From Bacteroidota bacterium (GTDB lineage: Bacteria; Bacteroidota; Bacteroidia; Bacteroidales; Bacteroidaceae), in the NCBI GenBank assembly GCA_023426145.1, contig JAFABG010000037.1, positions 1 through 64,000 on the forward strand: a stretch of 64,000 bases of DNA, written 5' to 3'. The position numbers and the translations under genes are program-made. The notes below the pieces were generated by a model. It searched no databases, was not told where the DNA came from, and saw nothing but the letters and a program-made list of their open reading frames with translations. Each line of letters begins with the position of its first letter. Position 1 is the stretch's first letter. This document shows, one piece after another, positions 53,930-63,479 of this stretch.

Positions 53930-55301
53930 TCTGATCAAAAAAATGACCTTATTAGTAGCTGTATTCCTCACAGGTACTGTTGCTTTTGCTCAACAGCCGG
54001 ACAGTCTTGCATCCTATTTGGAACAGGCTGCGCGTAATAATCCTCAGATCAATGCCGACTTCATGCTCTACAAGGCATCTTTGGAAAAAATCCCTCAGGC
54101 AGGAGCCATCCCCGATCCGGAGTTGGAAGTCGGTTTCTTCTTTAAACCCATGGAAACATTGATGGGCAAACAAGTGGCAGACTTTACCTTGATGCAGATG
54201 TTTCCCTGGTTTGGAACGCGTAAAGCAGCTCGCAGCGAAGCCTCCGAGATGGCTCGTATGGCTTATGAAAAATTTAGAGATAGTAGGAACACCCTTTGGT
54301 ACGATGTGAAAGCGCAATGGTATCAACTCAGTAATCTGAACGAACAGTATAAGACTACCGAGAATACCATCGACCTGCTTAAGCAGTTAGAGCAACTCGC
54401 ATTAACTCGTTTTTCTGCCTCTAAAAATAATTTATCCGCTCCATCCGCTTCTACAAGTACTGGTGGCGGTATGAATGGTATGGCAGGAAAGTCTGCGATG
54501 GGAGGCAGTTCGATGACTGCGGCCTCAGGCGGTATGTCCGACGTATTGCGTATTCAGATGGAGCGAGCCGAGCTGGAGAATAAATTGACGAACCTTGCTT
54601 CGCTCCGTGTGGTAGCCGAAGCAAGATTCAACTCTTTGCTCAATCGAACTTCAACCAGTCCGGTGGCCGTTCCCGATTCGTTGGAACAAGTCATTTTTCA
54701 ACTCGATGAAGAACCTATGATAGATAGCATCTTTACGCGTAATCCGATGTTGACGATGATTGATGCAGAAGCAGATGCCTATCGGGCCAAGGCCAAGATG
54801 GATCGTCGGATGAGTTATCCGATGATTGGTATCGGACTGCAATATTCACTAATCAACAAGATGGACAACCCCATCGGTATGCCCGATATGAATGGGAAAG
54901 ACATGGTGATGCCGATGGTGAAAATCAGTCTGCCCTTGTTCCGCCGTAAATATAATGCACAGCAGCGCGAAAATCGTAATTATTGGCTTGCCACAGAGCT
55001 CAAGCGAGACAATGTGCAGAATCAATTACATACAGCCTATGTCAGTGCTAGTCAACAATTGGAAGATGCAGCGCGTAAAATCACGCTCTATACCAATCAG
55101 TATGAGTTGTCACTTTCCACATGGCAGTTAATCGTGCGGGAGTTTTCGGCGGGTCGTCAATCGCTTACCGATGTCATTCAGGTTGAACGCCAGATGCTTG
55201 ATTATAAACTAAAGAAAAGTGAGGCTATCGCTGCTTATAACACGAACGTTGCTTCCATTGAAAAATTAATATCCACCTCTATAAACGTAGAAAACAAATG
55301 A
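53919..55301 (+). CDS. CusC-like TolC outer-membrane protein with a Met/Gly-rich insert
   Basis: The ATG at 53919 gives 460 residues (the frame extends to a TTG at 53910, not used), with a signal peptide ending near VAFAQQP. It has the TolC coiled-helix pattern (MARMAYEKFRDSRNTLWYDV, SQQLEDAARKITLY). A low-complexity insert at residues ~170-210 is rich in Gly, Ser, Ala and Met (GGMNGMAGKSAMGGSSM), and a second Met-rich turn (MPDMNGKDMVMPMV) lies at ~327-340. Methionines may bind Cu(I) or Ag(I), matching the pump. It overlaps cusA by 11 bp and the adaptor gene by 4 bp. Confidence 0.88.
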   Translation: MKTSLIKKMTLLVAVFLTGTVAFAQQPDSLASYLEQAARNNPQINADFMLYKASLEKIPQAGAIPDPELEVGFFFKPMETLMGKQVADFTLMQMFPWFGTRKAARSEASEMARMAYEKFRDSRNTLWYDVKAQWYQLSNLNEQYKTTENTIDLLKQLEQLALTRFSASKNNLSAPSASTSTGGGMNGMAGKSAMGGSSMTAASGGMSDVLRIQMERAELENKLTNLASLRVVAEARFNSLLNRTSTSPVAVPDSLEQVIFQLDEEPMIDSIFTRNPMLTMIDAEADAYRAKAKMDRRMSYPMIGIGLQYSLINKMDNPIGMPDMNGKDMVMPMVKISLPLFRRKYNAQQRENRNYWLATELKRDNVQNQLHTAYVSASQQLEDAARKITLYTNQYELSLSTWQLIVREFSAGRQSLTDVIQVERQMLDYKLKKSEAIAAYNTNVASIEKLISTSINVENK

Positions 55302-56947
55302 AAAATATATATGATATAATCCGGAAAAAATCAGTGCTTTATCCACTGTTTGTTGTATTGGGTCTCTTTTTAGGATGGTTACTTTTTGGTACTTCATCTG
55401 AAGCCTCTCACGAGGGACATAACCACGCTACCGAGCAAACTCAAGGAGCGGAAGAAAATGAAAGCGGCATCTGGACCTGTTCCATGCACCCGCAAATACG
55501 AATGGACAAACCGGGAAAATGCCCGATCTGTGCTATGGACTTAATTCCTTTAAAGAAAACAGCTTCTGCTGGTGATGCCGCCGTTGACCCTTCGGCCATC
55601 CAACTCTCTGAAGAGGCAATGGCTTTGGCTGATGTGCAGACCTCTCGTGTAAGTAGGGAAAATCCGGTGAAGAAAATTCGCCTATATGGTAAGATTACAC
55701 CAGATGAACGTAGCTTGCAGTCGCAAACAGCCTATGTGGGCGGACGTATCGAAAAGTTGAACGTTGAGTTTACAGGAGAAGCAGTGCGTGCAGGTCAGAA
55801 CTTGGCTACCATTTATTCGCCCGAACTCTTTACTGCTCAGCAAGAATTGTTGCAAGCCCTCAACATGCAGCAGCCACAATTGGTACAGGCTGCTCGTGAA
55901 AAATTGAGACTTTGGAATATGACCGATGCACAGATTAATGCTGTGCAACAATCCGGTAAAGCTTCGCCCACAGTAGAGATCAAAGCCAATACCAGTGGAA
56001 TTGTTATTGCTAAACGAGTGAACAGAGGTGATTATGTTTCTCAAGGAGCCGTGCTATTCGATATTGCCAATTTGTCTCATGTTTGGGCCATGTTTGATGC
56101 CTTCGAAGTCGACCTACCTTTTTTAAGCAAAGGAGATCAGATTGGATTTACGCTACCTTCTTTTCCAGGGAAAAAGTTCACGGGGAAGATTTCTTTCATT
56201 GATCCGATCATCAATCCCACTACCCGTACGGCACGCGTTCGCGTAGATGTTGTCAATCCTAAACAGGAGATGAAACCTGAGATGTACGCTACGGCAGAGG
56301 TGGATGCTCCTTTGAAGGGCTACAAGGATTTGATCGTTATCCCTCAGACAGCAGTGTTGTGGACGGGTAAACGTTCTATAGTCTATGTTCGTCAGGCTGA
56401 TACTTCATCCCCTGCATTTTTGATGCGTCAGATTGAGTTAGGCCCTTCTTTGGGAGGTGCTTATGTGGTGATGAGTGGTCTGACCGATGGAGAAGAGGTG
56501 GTAACCAATGGTGTTTTCTCGATTGATGCCAGTGCACAGTTGGAAGGTAAGTCTTCCATGATGAATCAAGGAGAAAAAGCCCCAATGCAAATGGAAGGAC
56601 ATGCCACACATCAGATGGCTGGAATGAGTATGAACATGGATATGGGTGGACATGCCGCTACAAAAGAAGCTGCAAAACCGACTGTTAAACACGCTATGTT
56701 TACCGTAAATGGATTATGCGATATGTGTAAAGCTCGTATTGAAAAGGCAGCTTTAAGTGTCAATGGTGTTCAGTCTGCTCATTGGGATAAAGAGAAACAA
56801 ATGGTTCACTTGAATTTCGATCCTTCTAAAACATCTGAAGATGCGATCATGAAAGCTATAGCGAAGGTGGGACATGATACTGAAAAGTATAAAGCTGCCG
56901 ATTCTGTATATAACCAATTGCCGGGATGCTGTAAATATAGAAAATGA
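55298..56947 (+). CDS. cusB: CusB-type adaptor fused to metal-binding and HMA domains
   Basis: The 549-residue adaptor has one N-terminal membrane helix (~16-31), a heavy-metal-binding domain (~60-90; WTCSMHPQIRMDKPG, CPICAMDLI), the lipoyl/hairpin/barrel core (~115-410), a Met/His-rich linker (~425-455; HATHQMAGMSMNMDMGGHA) and a C-terminal HMA domain (~465-535) with CDMC, ending in PGCCKYRK. The adaptor links CusA to the TolC protein; the extra domains can capture Cu(I) or Ag(I). It ends the operon, with a terminator 36 bp later. Confidence 0.9.
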   Translation: MKNIYDIIRKKSVLYPLFVVLGLFLGWLLFGTSSEASHEGHNHATEQTQGAEENESGIWTCSMHPQIRMDKPGKCPICAMDLIPLKKTASAGDAAVDPSAIQLSEEAMALADVQTSRVSRENPVKKIRLYGKITPDERSLQSQTAYVGGRIEKLNVEFTGEAVRAGQNLATIYSPELFTAQQELLQALNMQQPQLVQAAREKLRLWNMTDAQINAVQQSGKASPTVEIKANTSGIVIAKRVNRGDYVSQGAVLFDIANLSHVWAMFDAFEVDLPFLSKGDQIGFTLPSFPGKKFTGKISFIDPIINPTTRTARVRVDVVNPKQEMKPEMYATAEVDAPLKGYKDLIVIPQTAVLWTGKRSIVYVRQADTSSPAFLMRQIELGPSLGGAYVVMSGLTDGEEVVTNGVFSIDASAQLEGKSSMMNQGEKAPMQMEGHATHQMAGMSMNMDMGGHAATKEAAKPTVKHAMFTVNGLCDMCKARIEKAALSVNGVQSAHWDKEKQMVHLNFDPSKTSEDAIMKAIAKVGHDTEKYKAADSVYNQLPGCCKYRK

Positions 56948-56982
56948 TGATAGAAACGATTTAAAGTCATTTCTTTAATAAA

Positions 56983-57024
56983 ATGCCTTGTTAGAATAGC
57001 CTTAGTGGCAAACTAACAAGGTAT
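56983..57024 (+). terminator. Terminator of the efflux operon
   Basis: ATGCCTTGTTAG pairs with CTAACAAGGTAT (one G-U pair; 12-bp stem, 18-base loop) and is followed by TTTTCTTT. It lies 36 bp after the cusB stop codon. Confidence 0.75.
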
Positions 57025-57190
57025 TTTCTTTACTATGGAAAGCAAAAAAGGTTATATTGAATAAATATCTTAACAGTAAAATTAGGTTTGTAGTTTCATT
57101 TACATTATTTTTGTGAAGTATTGTTTCTTCTATATTCTTTGTAATGGAGGATTATAGAAGTAGTAAATGTTATTATAAGACAAAGCTAAT

Positions 57191-58387
57191 ATGAGCACGT
57201 TTCGTTCCATCGAAGAATTGGTCAAAAGTTTAGACCGCGAGAAAGAACTCCTCAAAGAAATGTTTGCTAAACGAAAATCACTTTCGTTTCGTTATGATTA
57301 TGCTCTTGAAATGACCGATTATAAAGAGGAGCGTATCCGTTATTTGATAGATTATGGAGTCATACGCGATACTGGGGATTTTCTGGAAATGGAAGATATT
57401 TATTTGAAATTTTTTGAAGATGTGCTCGAAGTGAATGAAGAAATTAATGTTTCTTTCGTGCAGGATTATTTGTCAAGACTCAATGAAAACATAGACTATT
57501 ATTTAAAAGAGAATAACGAACAACGCAAATACAATTATCAGCGTGAGGTGAAGCGCTGCCTTAAAAACATTGCTCTGACTACTGTAAGAAATGTAATGGA
57601 TCTGAAGCGGAACATGGATAATACCTATAAAAATGAACCTAATTATAAAATAAAGAAAACGAAACTTGTTCGACTCGATGAAAAGCGAAATAATATAGCT
57701 TTATTGATTCGTAAAAGTGAGGAATTAATCGATCATGGGCAACCAACCTTCTTTCGTGTGGCTATGGATGTTCAAATGCGGAATGTGGTAAGTGATGTGA
57801 AGCTCCAGTTGAATGATTCGTATCACAATCTGATTGAAATCCAAAAGCAAATCATCCATTATCTAAATTTGATTGATTATCAGAATCGTATTTTAGAGAA
57901 AGTAAAGAAATTGAAGTATTTAAAAGATCAGTTTCTATTGGAAGAACATACCAGTATCCGTTTTGTGGCTTCGCAAAAGAATCCTGTATGGATGGAACCC
58001 CAAGGGGGATATCGCATTAAATTGTCTGTTGATTATCTACGGACTTCAGATGAAGCTTTTCAAATACTAAAGAAGCTAGCTAATAGGCAGAAGAATTCAA
58101 CAAGGGGAATTCAACAACTGGCAGATGCTATTCCGGAAGACTATTTAGATGGACGGGCACAAACGATAGATACTGTAAACTTGCAGGAAGTGCATAACTC
58201 ATTTATGGCTTCTAGTACCCATCTGTTTGCTTTTGTGATGAACTATCGCTACCGTAAAGAAGTGAATCGTGGAGACAAACTCGTGTTTTTCTGTCAGCTG
58301 GCATCGCAGTATGCCGATGAACTTCGCTTCACTGATGTCTATAAAGTTTCCGAAGAAGTGGAATACCCTTTGATATATGCCAAGTAA
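57191..58387 (+). CDS. MksF/JetA-like condensin subunit (Wadjet-type system)
   Basis: The 398-residue protein is soluble and mostly helical, with an N-terminal winged-helix-like part (~20-75) and a long coiled region (~100-250), followed by a smaller C-terminal domain that contains YRKEVNRGDKLVFFCQLASQYAD. I assign it as the kleisin-type subunit (JetA/MksF) by its position, first in a four-gene operon with JetB, SMC-like JetC and Toprim JetD homologues, and by its helical layout; sequence alone is not decisive and I see no clear DUF3375 match. A TATTTTTG box is at 57106-57113. Confidence 0.72.
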   Translation: MSTFRSIEELVKSLDREKELLKEMFAKRKSLSFRYDYALEMTDYKEERIRYLIDYGVIRDTGDFLEMEDIYLKFFEDVLEVNEEINVSFVQDYLSRLNENIDYYLKENNEQRKYNYQREVKRCLKNIALTTVRNVMDLKRNMDNTYKNEPNYKIKKTKLVRLDEKRNNIALLIRKSEELIDHGQPTFFRVAMDVQMRNVVSDVKLQLNDSYHNLIEIQKQIIHYLNLIDYQNRILEKVKKLKYLKDQFLLEEHTSIRFVASQKNPVWMEPQGGYRIKLSVDYLRTSDEAFQILKKLANRQKNSTRGIQQLADAIPEDYLDGRAQTIDTVNLQEVHNSFMASSTHLFAFVMNYRYRKEVNRGDKLVFFCQLASQYADELRFTDVYKVSEEVEYPLIYAK

Positions 58388-58412
58388 TGCATATTAAGTG
58401 CTTAAATAACAA

Positions 58413-58970
58413 ATGACTATGAAATATACCGAAGAAATATTTAATATACTTAGCAAAGGAGGATTCATATCCTCTAATAGTGTTTCCACCCAGGTGAAGC
58501 GCCTATATGATGCTATAGAAGAAGATTTGACCGATTATTACGATTATTATAAGGGGATCGGTTTCTATCTTGAAGGAGGTGACGGGTATTACTATTTTAC
58601 CCGTAAAGAAGCGAAAGTTGACTTAGAACGTAAATTAGAGTCCATTCAAAAGTGGATTGATTATCTGAGCTTTTTAAAGACTTTTCATTCTGCATTCGGA
58701 CCAGGATTTTTGTTTCGTGCTGCTGATATTGAAATTCAGATAGGATGTGATATTGAATTAAAAGAGAAAGCTACTAAACTGTTTTCAGATAAAAAGAAAT
58801 TTGATGAGGTAGTAAGCAAGCTGTTGAGAGAACTTGAAAGTACAGGAGTGATAGAAAAAGAAAATGAGCTCGACGGGACTTATAAAGTCTTAACCGCATT
58901 TCATTATATGGAAGATTTAATTGATTGTATCACTATTTCGGAGGAGGTGCAAGATGAGATACCTGAATAG
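58413..58970 (+). CDS. MksE/JetB-like condensin subunit
   Basis: The 185-residue protein has two winged-helix-like halves (FNILSKGGFISSNSV near the N-terminus; KLLRELESTGVIEKENE near the C-terminus), typical for MksE/JetB, the KITE-type subunit of the complex. Its length and position between the JetA-like gene and the SMC-like gene fit. It starts 25 bp after the JetA-like stop and its last 17 bases overlap the SMC-like gene. ATG at 58413 or 58419 can serve as start. Confidence 0.75.
   Translation: MTMKYTEEIFNILSKGGFISSNSVSTQVKRLYDAIEEDLTDYYDYYKGIGFYLEGGDGYYYFTRKEAKVDLERKLESIQKWIDYLSFLKTFHSAFGPGFLFRAADIEIQIGCDIELKEKATKLFSDKKKFDEVVSKLLRELESTGVIEKENELDGTYKVLTAFHYMEDLIDCITISEEVQDEIPE
58940..58948 (+). 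promoter_or_regulatory. Strong Shine-Dalgarno site for the SMC-like gene
   Basis: GGAGGAGGT lies 6 bases before the ATG at 58954 and supports that start over the upstream TTG at 58921. Such strong sites are rare in this AT-rich, leader-poor genome. Confidence 0.75.
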
Positions 58971-61900
58971 GATTTTTTTTCTGAATAGTGCCCATATTCC
59001 GTTTGCGGAAGTGAAGTTAGATGGTAATGTACATTTTATAGGTACCCAAGGAGTGGGCAAGAGCACTTTGCTTCGGGCTTTGCTCTTCTTTTATAATGCA
59101 GATAAATTGAGGCTCGGTATTCCTAAAGAAAAAAAGAACTTCGATGCTTTTTATTTTCCTTATTCCAATTCCTATATTATCTATGAAGTGATGCGGGAAA
59201 ATGGTGCATACTGTGTGGTTGCTTCCAAATCTCAAGGAAGAGTCCTATTCCGATTTGTGGATGCACCGTTTCAAAAGAGCTGGTTTATTGATGAGCATAA
59301 TGCCGTTCATGCTGAATGGAATCGCATTCGCGATCATATTGGTTCAAAGGTGCAGATAACTCCACAGGTGACCAGTTACGAAATGTACCGAGACATCATT
59401 TTTGGCAATAACCGCAAACATGAGATGATACCTTACCGGAAATTTGCCATAGTAGAGAGTATTAAATATCAGAATATTCCCCGCACGATTCAGAATGTTT
59501 TCCTCAATTCCAAGCTGGATGCGGATTTTATAAAAGATACCATTATCCGTTCGATGAGTGATGAAGACATCTCTGTTGATCTGGATTTCTATCGTAGCCA
59601 GATTAAGGAGTTCGAACAAGAATATAGGGATGTGATGCTCTGGTTTACAAAGAATAAAAACGGAGAGGTCCCTGTCCGTAAGATGGCAGAAAAGGTGATG
59701 AACACCTATCGAAATTTGATATATACTCATAAACAGATTGGTGAGGGACGTGCCGAACTTAATTTTGCAGAGAAACGAGCTTTGCAAGAGATTCCGATTG
59801 TGAAAGAAGAGCAGGGTAAAGCGGGAGAGGAACGAGACCGCCAGCTAAGGCTTATGAGTGAGTTGAAAGATAAATACACCAAAGAACGTGATACCTTGAT
59901 TAAGGATATAGGTGTGATTGATGAGTTGCTCAAAACGATTCGTGACAAACGTTTGTATTATGAGCAGATGCAGATTGAAGAAATAATCAAGCGGGTGTCT
60001 CGGGAGGAATTGTTGATTCGCGAATTGGAACAAGTGCGGAGCATGAAGTCTGAACTGACGAAGGCGTATGAGGATGTATTGAGTAAATATCGTTTGTTGT
60101 TTGATCGTTTGGAGGCTGATTTTCGTTCATTTGATAATAGCCAGAAGGCACGACTCTTTGATCGAAAGTCGGAGATAGCTACTAAACTGGAGACGTTGAT
60201 GAAGCAACTTCGTACGGAAGAAGAAAAGGTAAGAACGACACATGAGGAAAAAGTTAGTCTTATAGATAGCCACATTGAACAGCTACGAGATGACCGGGCA
60301 CAATGTAATTTGAAACGTCAAAAAGTGAATTATGAACATCCTCATCAAAAAGAAATGACTTATTGTGAAGATGGGATTAATGAACTTCGTAAGCGAGATA
60401 AAGAATTGGAACTTAACATTCGTGAGCAACAGGCAGAAACTGATAGATTAAGGAAAGAATGCGAATGGAAAGTCAAAGAATTGAGATGGGAGTTTCAGAC
60501 TAAAATAGAGGCTGTTCGTAAAGAGCGCAGTGCAATTGAAGAGCAGATTCAGACCTTGGATACCCTGATTGAGAAGAGAAAAGGCTCGTTATGTGAGTGG
60601 TTGGAACAAAATAAACCCGATTGGCAGGAAACAATTGGTAAGGTGGCAGATGAAGAATTAGTGCTGTATAGTAATGACTTACAACCTCAATTGGTTAATA
60701 ATGAGTCCACTTTATTCGGCGTTTCTCTTAGCTTGTCAGCTATCGAACGCTCTATTCGCACTCCCGAAGAGATGAAACAGGAACGTGGAGGAAAACAATC
60801 AGCTTGGCAGCACTTTACTGACAGATTGAATCAGCTCACAGCTGAAGCGGATGAAACCGTTTCTGCCTTAGAAAAGAAATATTCAAAACAACTTCGTGCA
60901 GTTTTGGATGAGCAACATTTGATGGAGGCGGAACGGTTACTTATTCCAGCGAAATTGAAGAATTTGCAAGCTGACTATGCCTCTTGGAAGACAAAAGAGG
61001 AGGAATGGAAAAAAGCACGAATTGAGGAGATTCAGGCTGAGTTGAATGAGATAGAGCATCGTCTTTACAAAGTAAATGGGGAGAAAAATAATCTCATAAC
61101 GGAACGAGATAAGTTGTTAAAAGCTTGTCAGAAGGTTTATAATGATGGTAGAGTTAATCTTCTAAATGAACAAAATCTATTTGTTGCAGGTGTGCAGCAT
61201 GAAATAGATCAACTGAAGCAGCAAACAGCAGAGCGAAAGGCTGAATTGACGCAGGCTCAGGAGAATGAATTGAACGGGAAGGGAGCTGATACGATTACGA
61301 TTCGGAAGTATGATGATCAGCTTGCTGAAATAAGTAAAGAGCTGGGATATATCAAAGAGTCCCGCCCACAAGTTCTTTATTATGAAAGAGATAAAGTGGA
61401 TCTTTTCGAAAAAGAACCTGCTACTCGAGGTCGGAAGAAAGAGTTGGGTGCGAAACTCCTTGCGCTTGATGAGCGTTTTGATTTGAAAAAGGAGAAGATT
61501 CAGGCTCAAATCAAAGAAGTAAATACCAGCATTGAACGAATAAATAACGATTTACATCTTTTAGAAGACGGACTTAGGAAAGTAGATTCATTTCGTAAAG
61601 ATGAAACTTTCTGTCCACCGTCTGTTATGGAAGTAGACGAGAAGCCTACTCGGAAAAGTTGTGATCTACTTGTGGATGAGTTGAAGTCTCTCATTGTATC
61701 TACTATCAGAAAGACGGATGAGTTTAAAAAGGCAGTCATGCAATTCAATGGAAATTTTTCGTCGAAAAATACGTTCCATTTCCGTACGGAACTCATAGGA
61801 GAACAAGACTATTACGATTTTGCATCCAATTTGTGTGAGTTTGTAGATAATGATAAAATTTCCGAATATCAGAAACATATCAGTGAACGATATACAGATA

Positions 61901-62619
61901 TTATTCGTCGAATCTCGAAGGAAGTGGGAGACTTAACCCGTAATGAGAGTGAAATACATAAAACTATAAAAGACATCAATGATGATTTTATCAAGCGCAA
62001 CTTTGCCGGAGTGATAAAAGAGATTGCGCTTCGTCCGCTTCAGAGCAGCGATAAACTGATGCAGTTATTGTTAGAGATAAAGCGATTCAGTGATGAAAAT
62101 CAGCATAATATGGGAAAAGTGGATTTGTTCTCGCAAGCTTCTAGAGAAGATGTAAATGCAACTGCTGTTCGATATTTGTTGTCATTTATGAAATACCTGC
62201 TTGATGAGCCTGGACGCAAACGACTTGCACTTGCTGATACATTTAAATTAGAGTTCCGTGTGAAAGAGAATGATAACGATACAGGATGGGTGGAGAAAAT
62301 ATCGAATGTGGGTTCCGATGGTACAGATATTTTAGTGAAGGCGATGGTCAATATCATGTTGATTAATGTGTTTAAGGAAAAGGCATCGCGCAAGTTTGGT
62401 GAATTCAAAATCCATTGTATGATGGATGAAATAGGGAAATTGCATCCTAACAATGTGAAAGGTATTCTCGATTTTGCTAATTGTCGAAATATATTATTGG
62501 TGAATAGTTCGCCTACTACTTATAACGTAGAAGATTATCGTTATACCTATTTGTTGAGTAAAGACGGACGTTCATATACCCAAGTTGTTCCATTGTTGAC
62601 CTATAACCATAAAGAGTAA
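58954..62619 (+). CDS. MksB/JetC-like SMC ATPase
   Basis: The 1221-residue protein is the motor of the operon. Walker A is at residues ~30-38 (GTQGVGKST), the middle ~250-950 is long coiled coil with a hinge-like region near ~590-660, the signature-like motif is GSDGTD (near ~1120) and the Walker B is CMMDEIGKLHP followed by LLVNSSPTTYN. These are the standard MksB/JetC ATPase features, which extrude DNA loops to find circular plasmids or phage DNA. The ATG at 58954 follows a strong ribosome-binding site. The JetD-like gene begins at its stop codon (TAATG). Confidence 0.88.
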   Translation: MRYLNRIFFLNSAHIPFAEVKLDGNVHFIGTQGVGKSTLLRALLFFYNADKLRLGIPKEKKNFDAFYFPYSNSYIIYEVMRENGAYCVVASKSQGRVLFRFVDAPFQKSWFIDEHNAVHAEWNRIRDHIGSKVQITPQVTSYEMYRDIIFGNNRKHEMIPYRKFAIVESIKYQNIPRTIQNVFLNSKLDADFIKDTIIRSMSDEDISVDLDFYRSQIKEFEQEYRDVMLWFTKNKNGEVPVRKMAEKVMNTYRNLIYTHKQIGEGRAELNFAEKRALQEIPIVKEEQGKAGEERDRQLRLMSELKDKYTKERDTLIKDIGVIDELLKTIRDKRLYYEQMQIEEIIKRVSREELLIRELEQVRSMKSELTKAYEDVLSKYRLLFDRLEADFRSFDNSQKARLFDRKSEIATKLETLMKQLRTEEEKVRTTHEEKVSLIDSHIEQLRDDRAQCNLKRQKVNYEHPHQKEMTYCEDGINELRKRDKELELNIREQQAETDRLRKECEWKVKELRWEFQTKIEAVRKERSAIEEQIQTLDTLIEKRKGSLCEWLEQNKPDWQETIGKVADEELVLYSNDLQPQLVNNESTLFGVSLSLSAIERSIRTPEEMKQERGGKQSAWQHFTDRLNQLTAEADETVSALEKKYSKQLRAVLDEQHLMEAERLLIPAKLKNLQADYASWKTKEEEWKKARIEEIQAELNEIEHRLYKVNGEKNNLITERDKLLKACQKVYNDGRVNLLNEQNLFVAGVQHEIDQLKQQTAERKAELTQAQENELNGKGADTITIRKYDDQLAEISKELGYIKESRPQVLYYERDKVDLFEKEPATRGRKKELGAKLLALDERFDLKKEKIQAQIKEVNTSIERINNDLHLLEDGLRKVDSFRKDETFCPPSVMEVDEKPTRKSCDLLVDELKSLIVSTIRKTDEFKKAVMQFNGNFSSKNTFHFRTELIGEQDYYDFASNLCEFVDNDKISEYQKHISERYTDIIRRISKEVGDLTRNESEIHKTIKDINDDFIKRNFAGVIKEIALRPLQSSDKLMQLLLEIKRFSDENQHNMGKVDLFSQASREDVNATAVRYLLSFMKYLLDEPGRKRLALADTFKLEFRVKENDNDTGWVEKISNVGSDGTDILVKAMVNIMLINVFKEKASRKFGEFKIHCMMDEIGKLHPNNVKGILDFANCRNILLVNSSPTTYNVEDYRYTYLLSKDGRSYTQVVPLLTYNHKE

Positions 62620-63479
62620 TGAGTGGGAGTTTATTTACACTAGCATTGGCAAGACATCTTTTGAATATGCTGAATGGCGATTCTGTGTCTTATACAAAAA
62701 TCGAGGGAATGATCACAAAAACCTTGATGGATGAAGGTATTCTTGCTATTGTGACTCGAGGAACCAAACGGAGTTTTCGAGTGATTGATCCTAGAGGTTG
62801 TCGCCTCTTTGTTGAGCAGAATTATACTTCGGGCATGAAATTAGAAGATTGGATTGAGATGAAGAGTCGTCGGGAAGAAGTTTCTCGTTCGGAGCAAGTG
62901 GCAAAGGGAGGAAACTCAAAACTAAGGCATACCCGTACATTCAAAGGTTTTCTTCTTAATTGCTACACGCCTATTGAAGGGACTCTTCGAGGTGAAACCT
63001 GTATGCTTTCTCCTTTACAAGGTACCTCTCTTTTTATGCAGGATTACGATACTTTTCGTATTCCCGAAGAGGTAGTTGTAGTCGGTATTGAAAACGGCGA
63101 AAATTTCATAGAAATTCGTAAGCAGCAATATTTGTTTGAAGGGCATAAAGTACTTTTTGTTTCTCGTTATCCGCAGTCTAAAGATTTATGTGATTGGTTG
63201 CAAATGATTCCTAATCGATATATTCATTTTGGGGATATTGATTTGGCTGGTGTGTCTATTTTTCTATCAGAGTTTTATAGCCGTTTAGGCGATCGCGCTG
63301 AATTTTTTATTCCGGAAGATGTAGAGCAGCGTCTTCAAATAGGGAATCGGGAACTTTATGATAGCCAATATTTGAGATATAAAGCTATGCTTGTTCCCGA
63401 TCAACGCTTGTTACCTTTGATTGCCATGATCCATAAGTATAGAAGAGGATATGAACAAGAGGGATATATCAAGTCCTGA
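62619..63479 (+). CDS. JetD-like Toprim nuclease of the Wadjet-type system
   Basis: The 286-residue protein ends in a Toprim fold: Glu158 in VVVGIENGEN and Asp206/Asp208 in FGDIDLAG, the E and DxD metal ligands expected of JetD/MksG. The N-terminal ~140 residues are a helix-turn-helix-like region (YTKIEGMITKTLMDEG). It is shorter than the ~390-residue JetD of well-studied Wadjet systems. It overlaps the JetC stop by one base and closes the operon. It should cut DNA that the JetABC complex has gripped. Confidence 0.82.
   Translation: MSGSLFTLALARHLLNMLNGDSVSYTKIEGMITKTLMDEGILAIVTRGTKRSFRVIDPRGCRLFVEQNYTSGMKLEDWIEMKSRREEVSRSEQVAKGGNSKLRHTRTFKGFLLNCYTPIEGTLRGETCMLSPLQGTSLFMQDYDTFRIPEEVVVVGIENGENFIEIRKQQYLFEGHKVLFVSRYPQSKDLCDWLQMIPNRYIHFGDIDLAGVSIFLSEFYSRLGDRAEFFIPEDVEQRLQIGNRELYDSQYLRYKAMLVPDQRLLPLIAMIHKYRRGYEQEGYIKS

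Noticed and set aside
57191..58387. Assigning the first condensin-operon gene to DUF3375 (Wadjet type I JetA)
   Set aside because: I saw no clear motif; the assignment is by position and helical content only, so the subtype is left open.
59344..59787. 147-codon minus-strand frame inside the SMC-like gene
   Set aside because: It overlaps a conserved coding region, has no promoter or family similarity, and is typical of antisense shadow frames.
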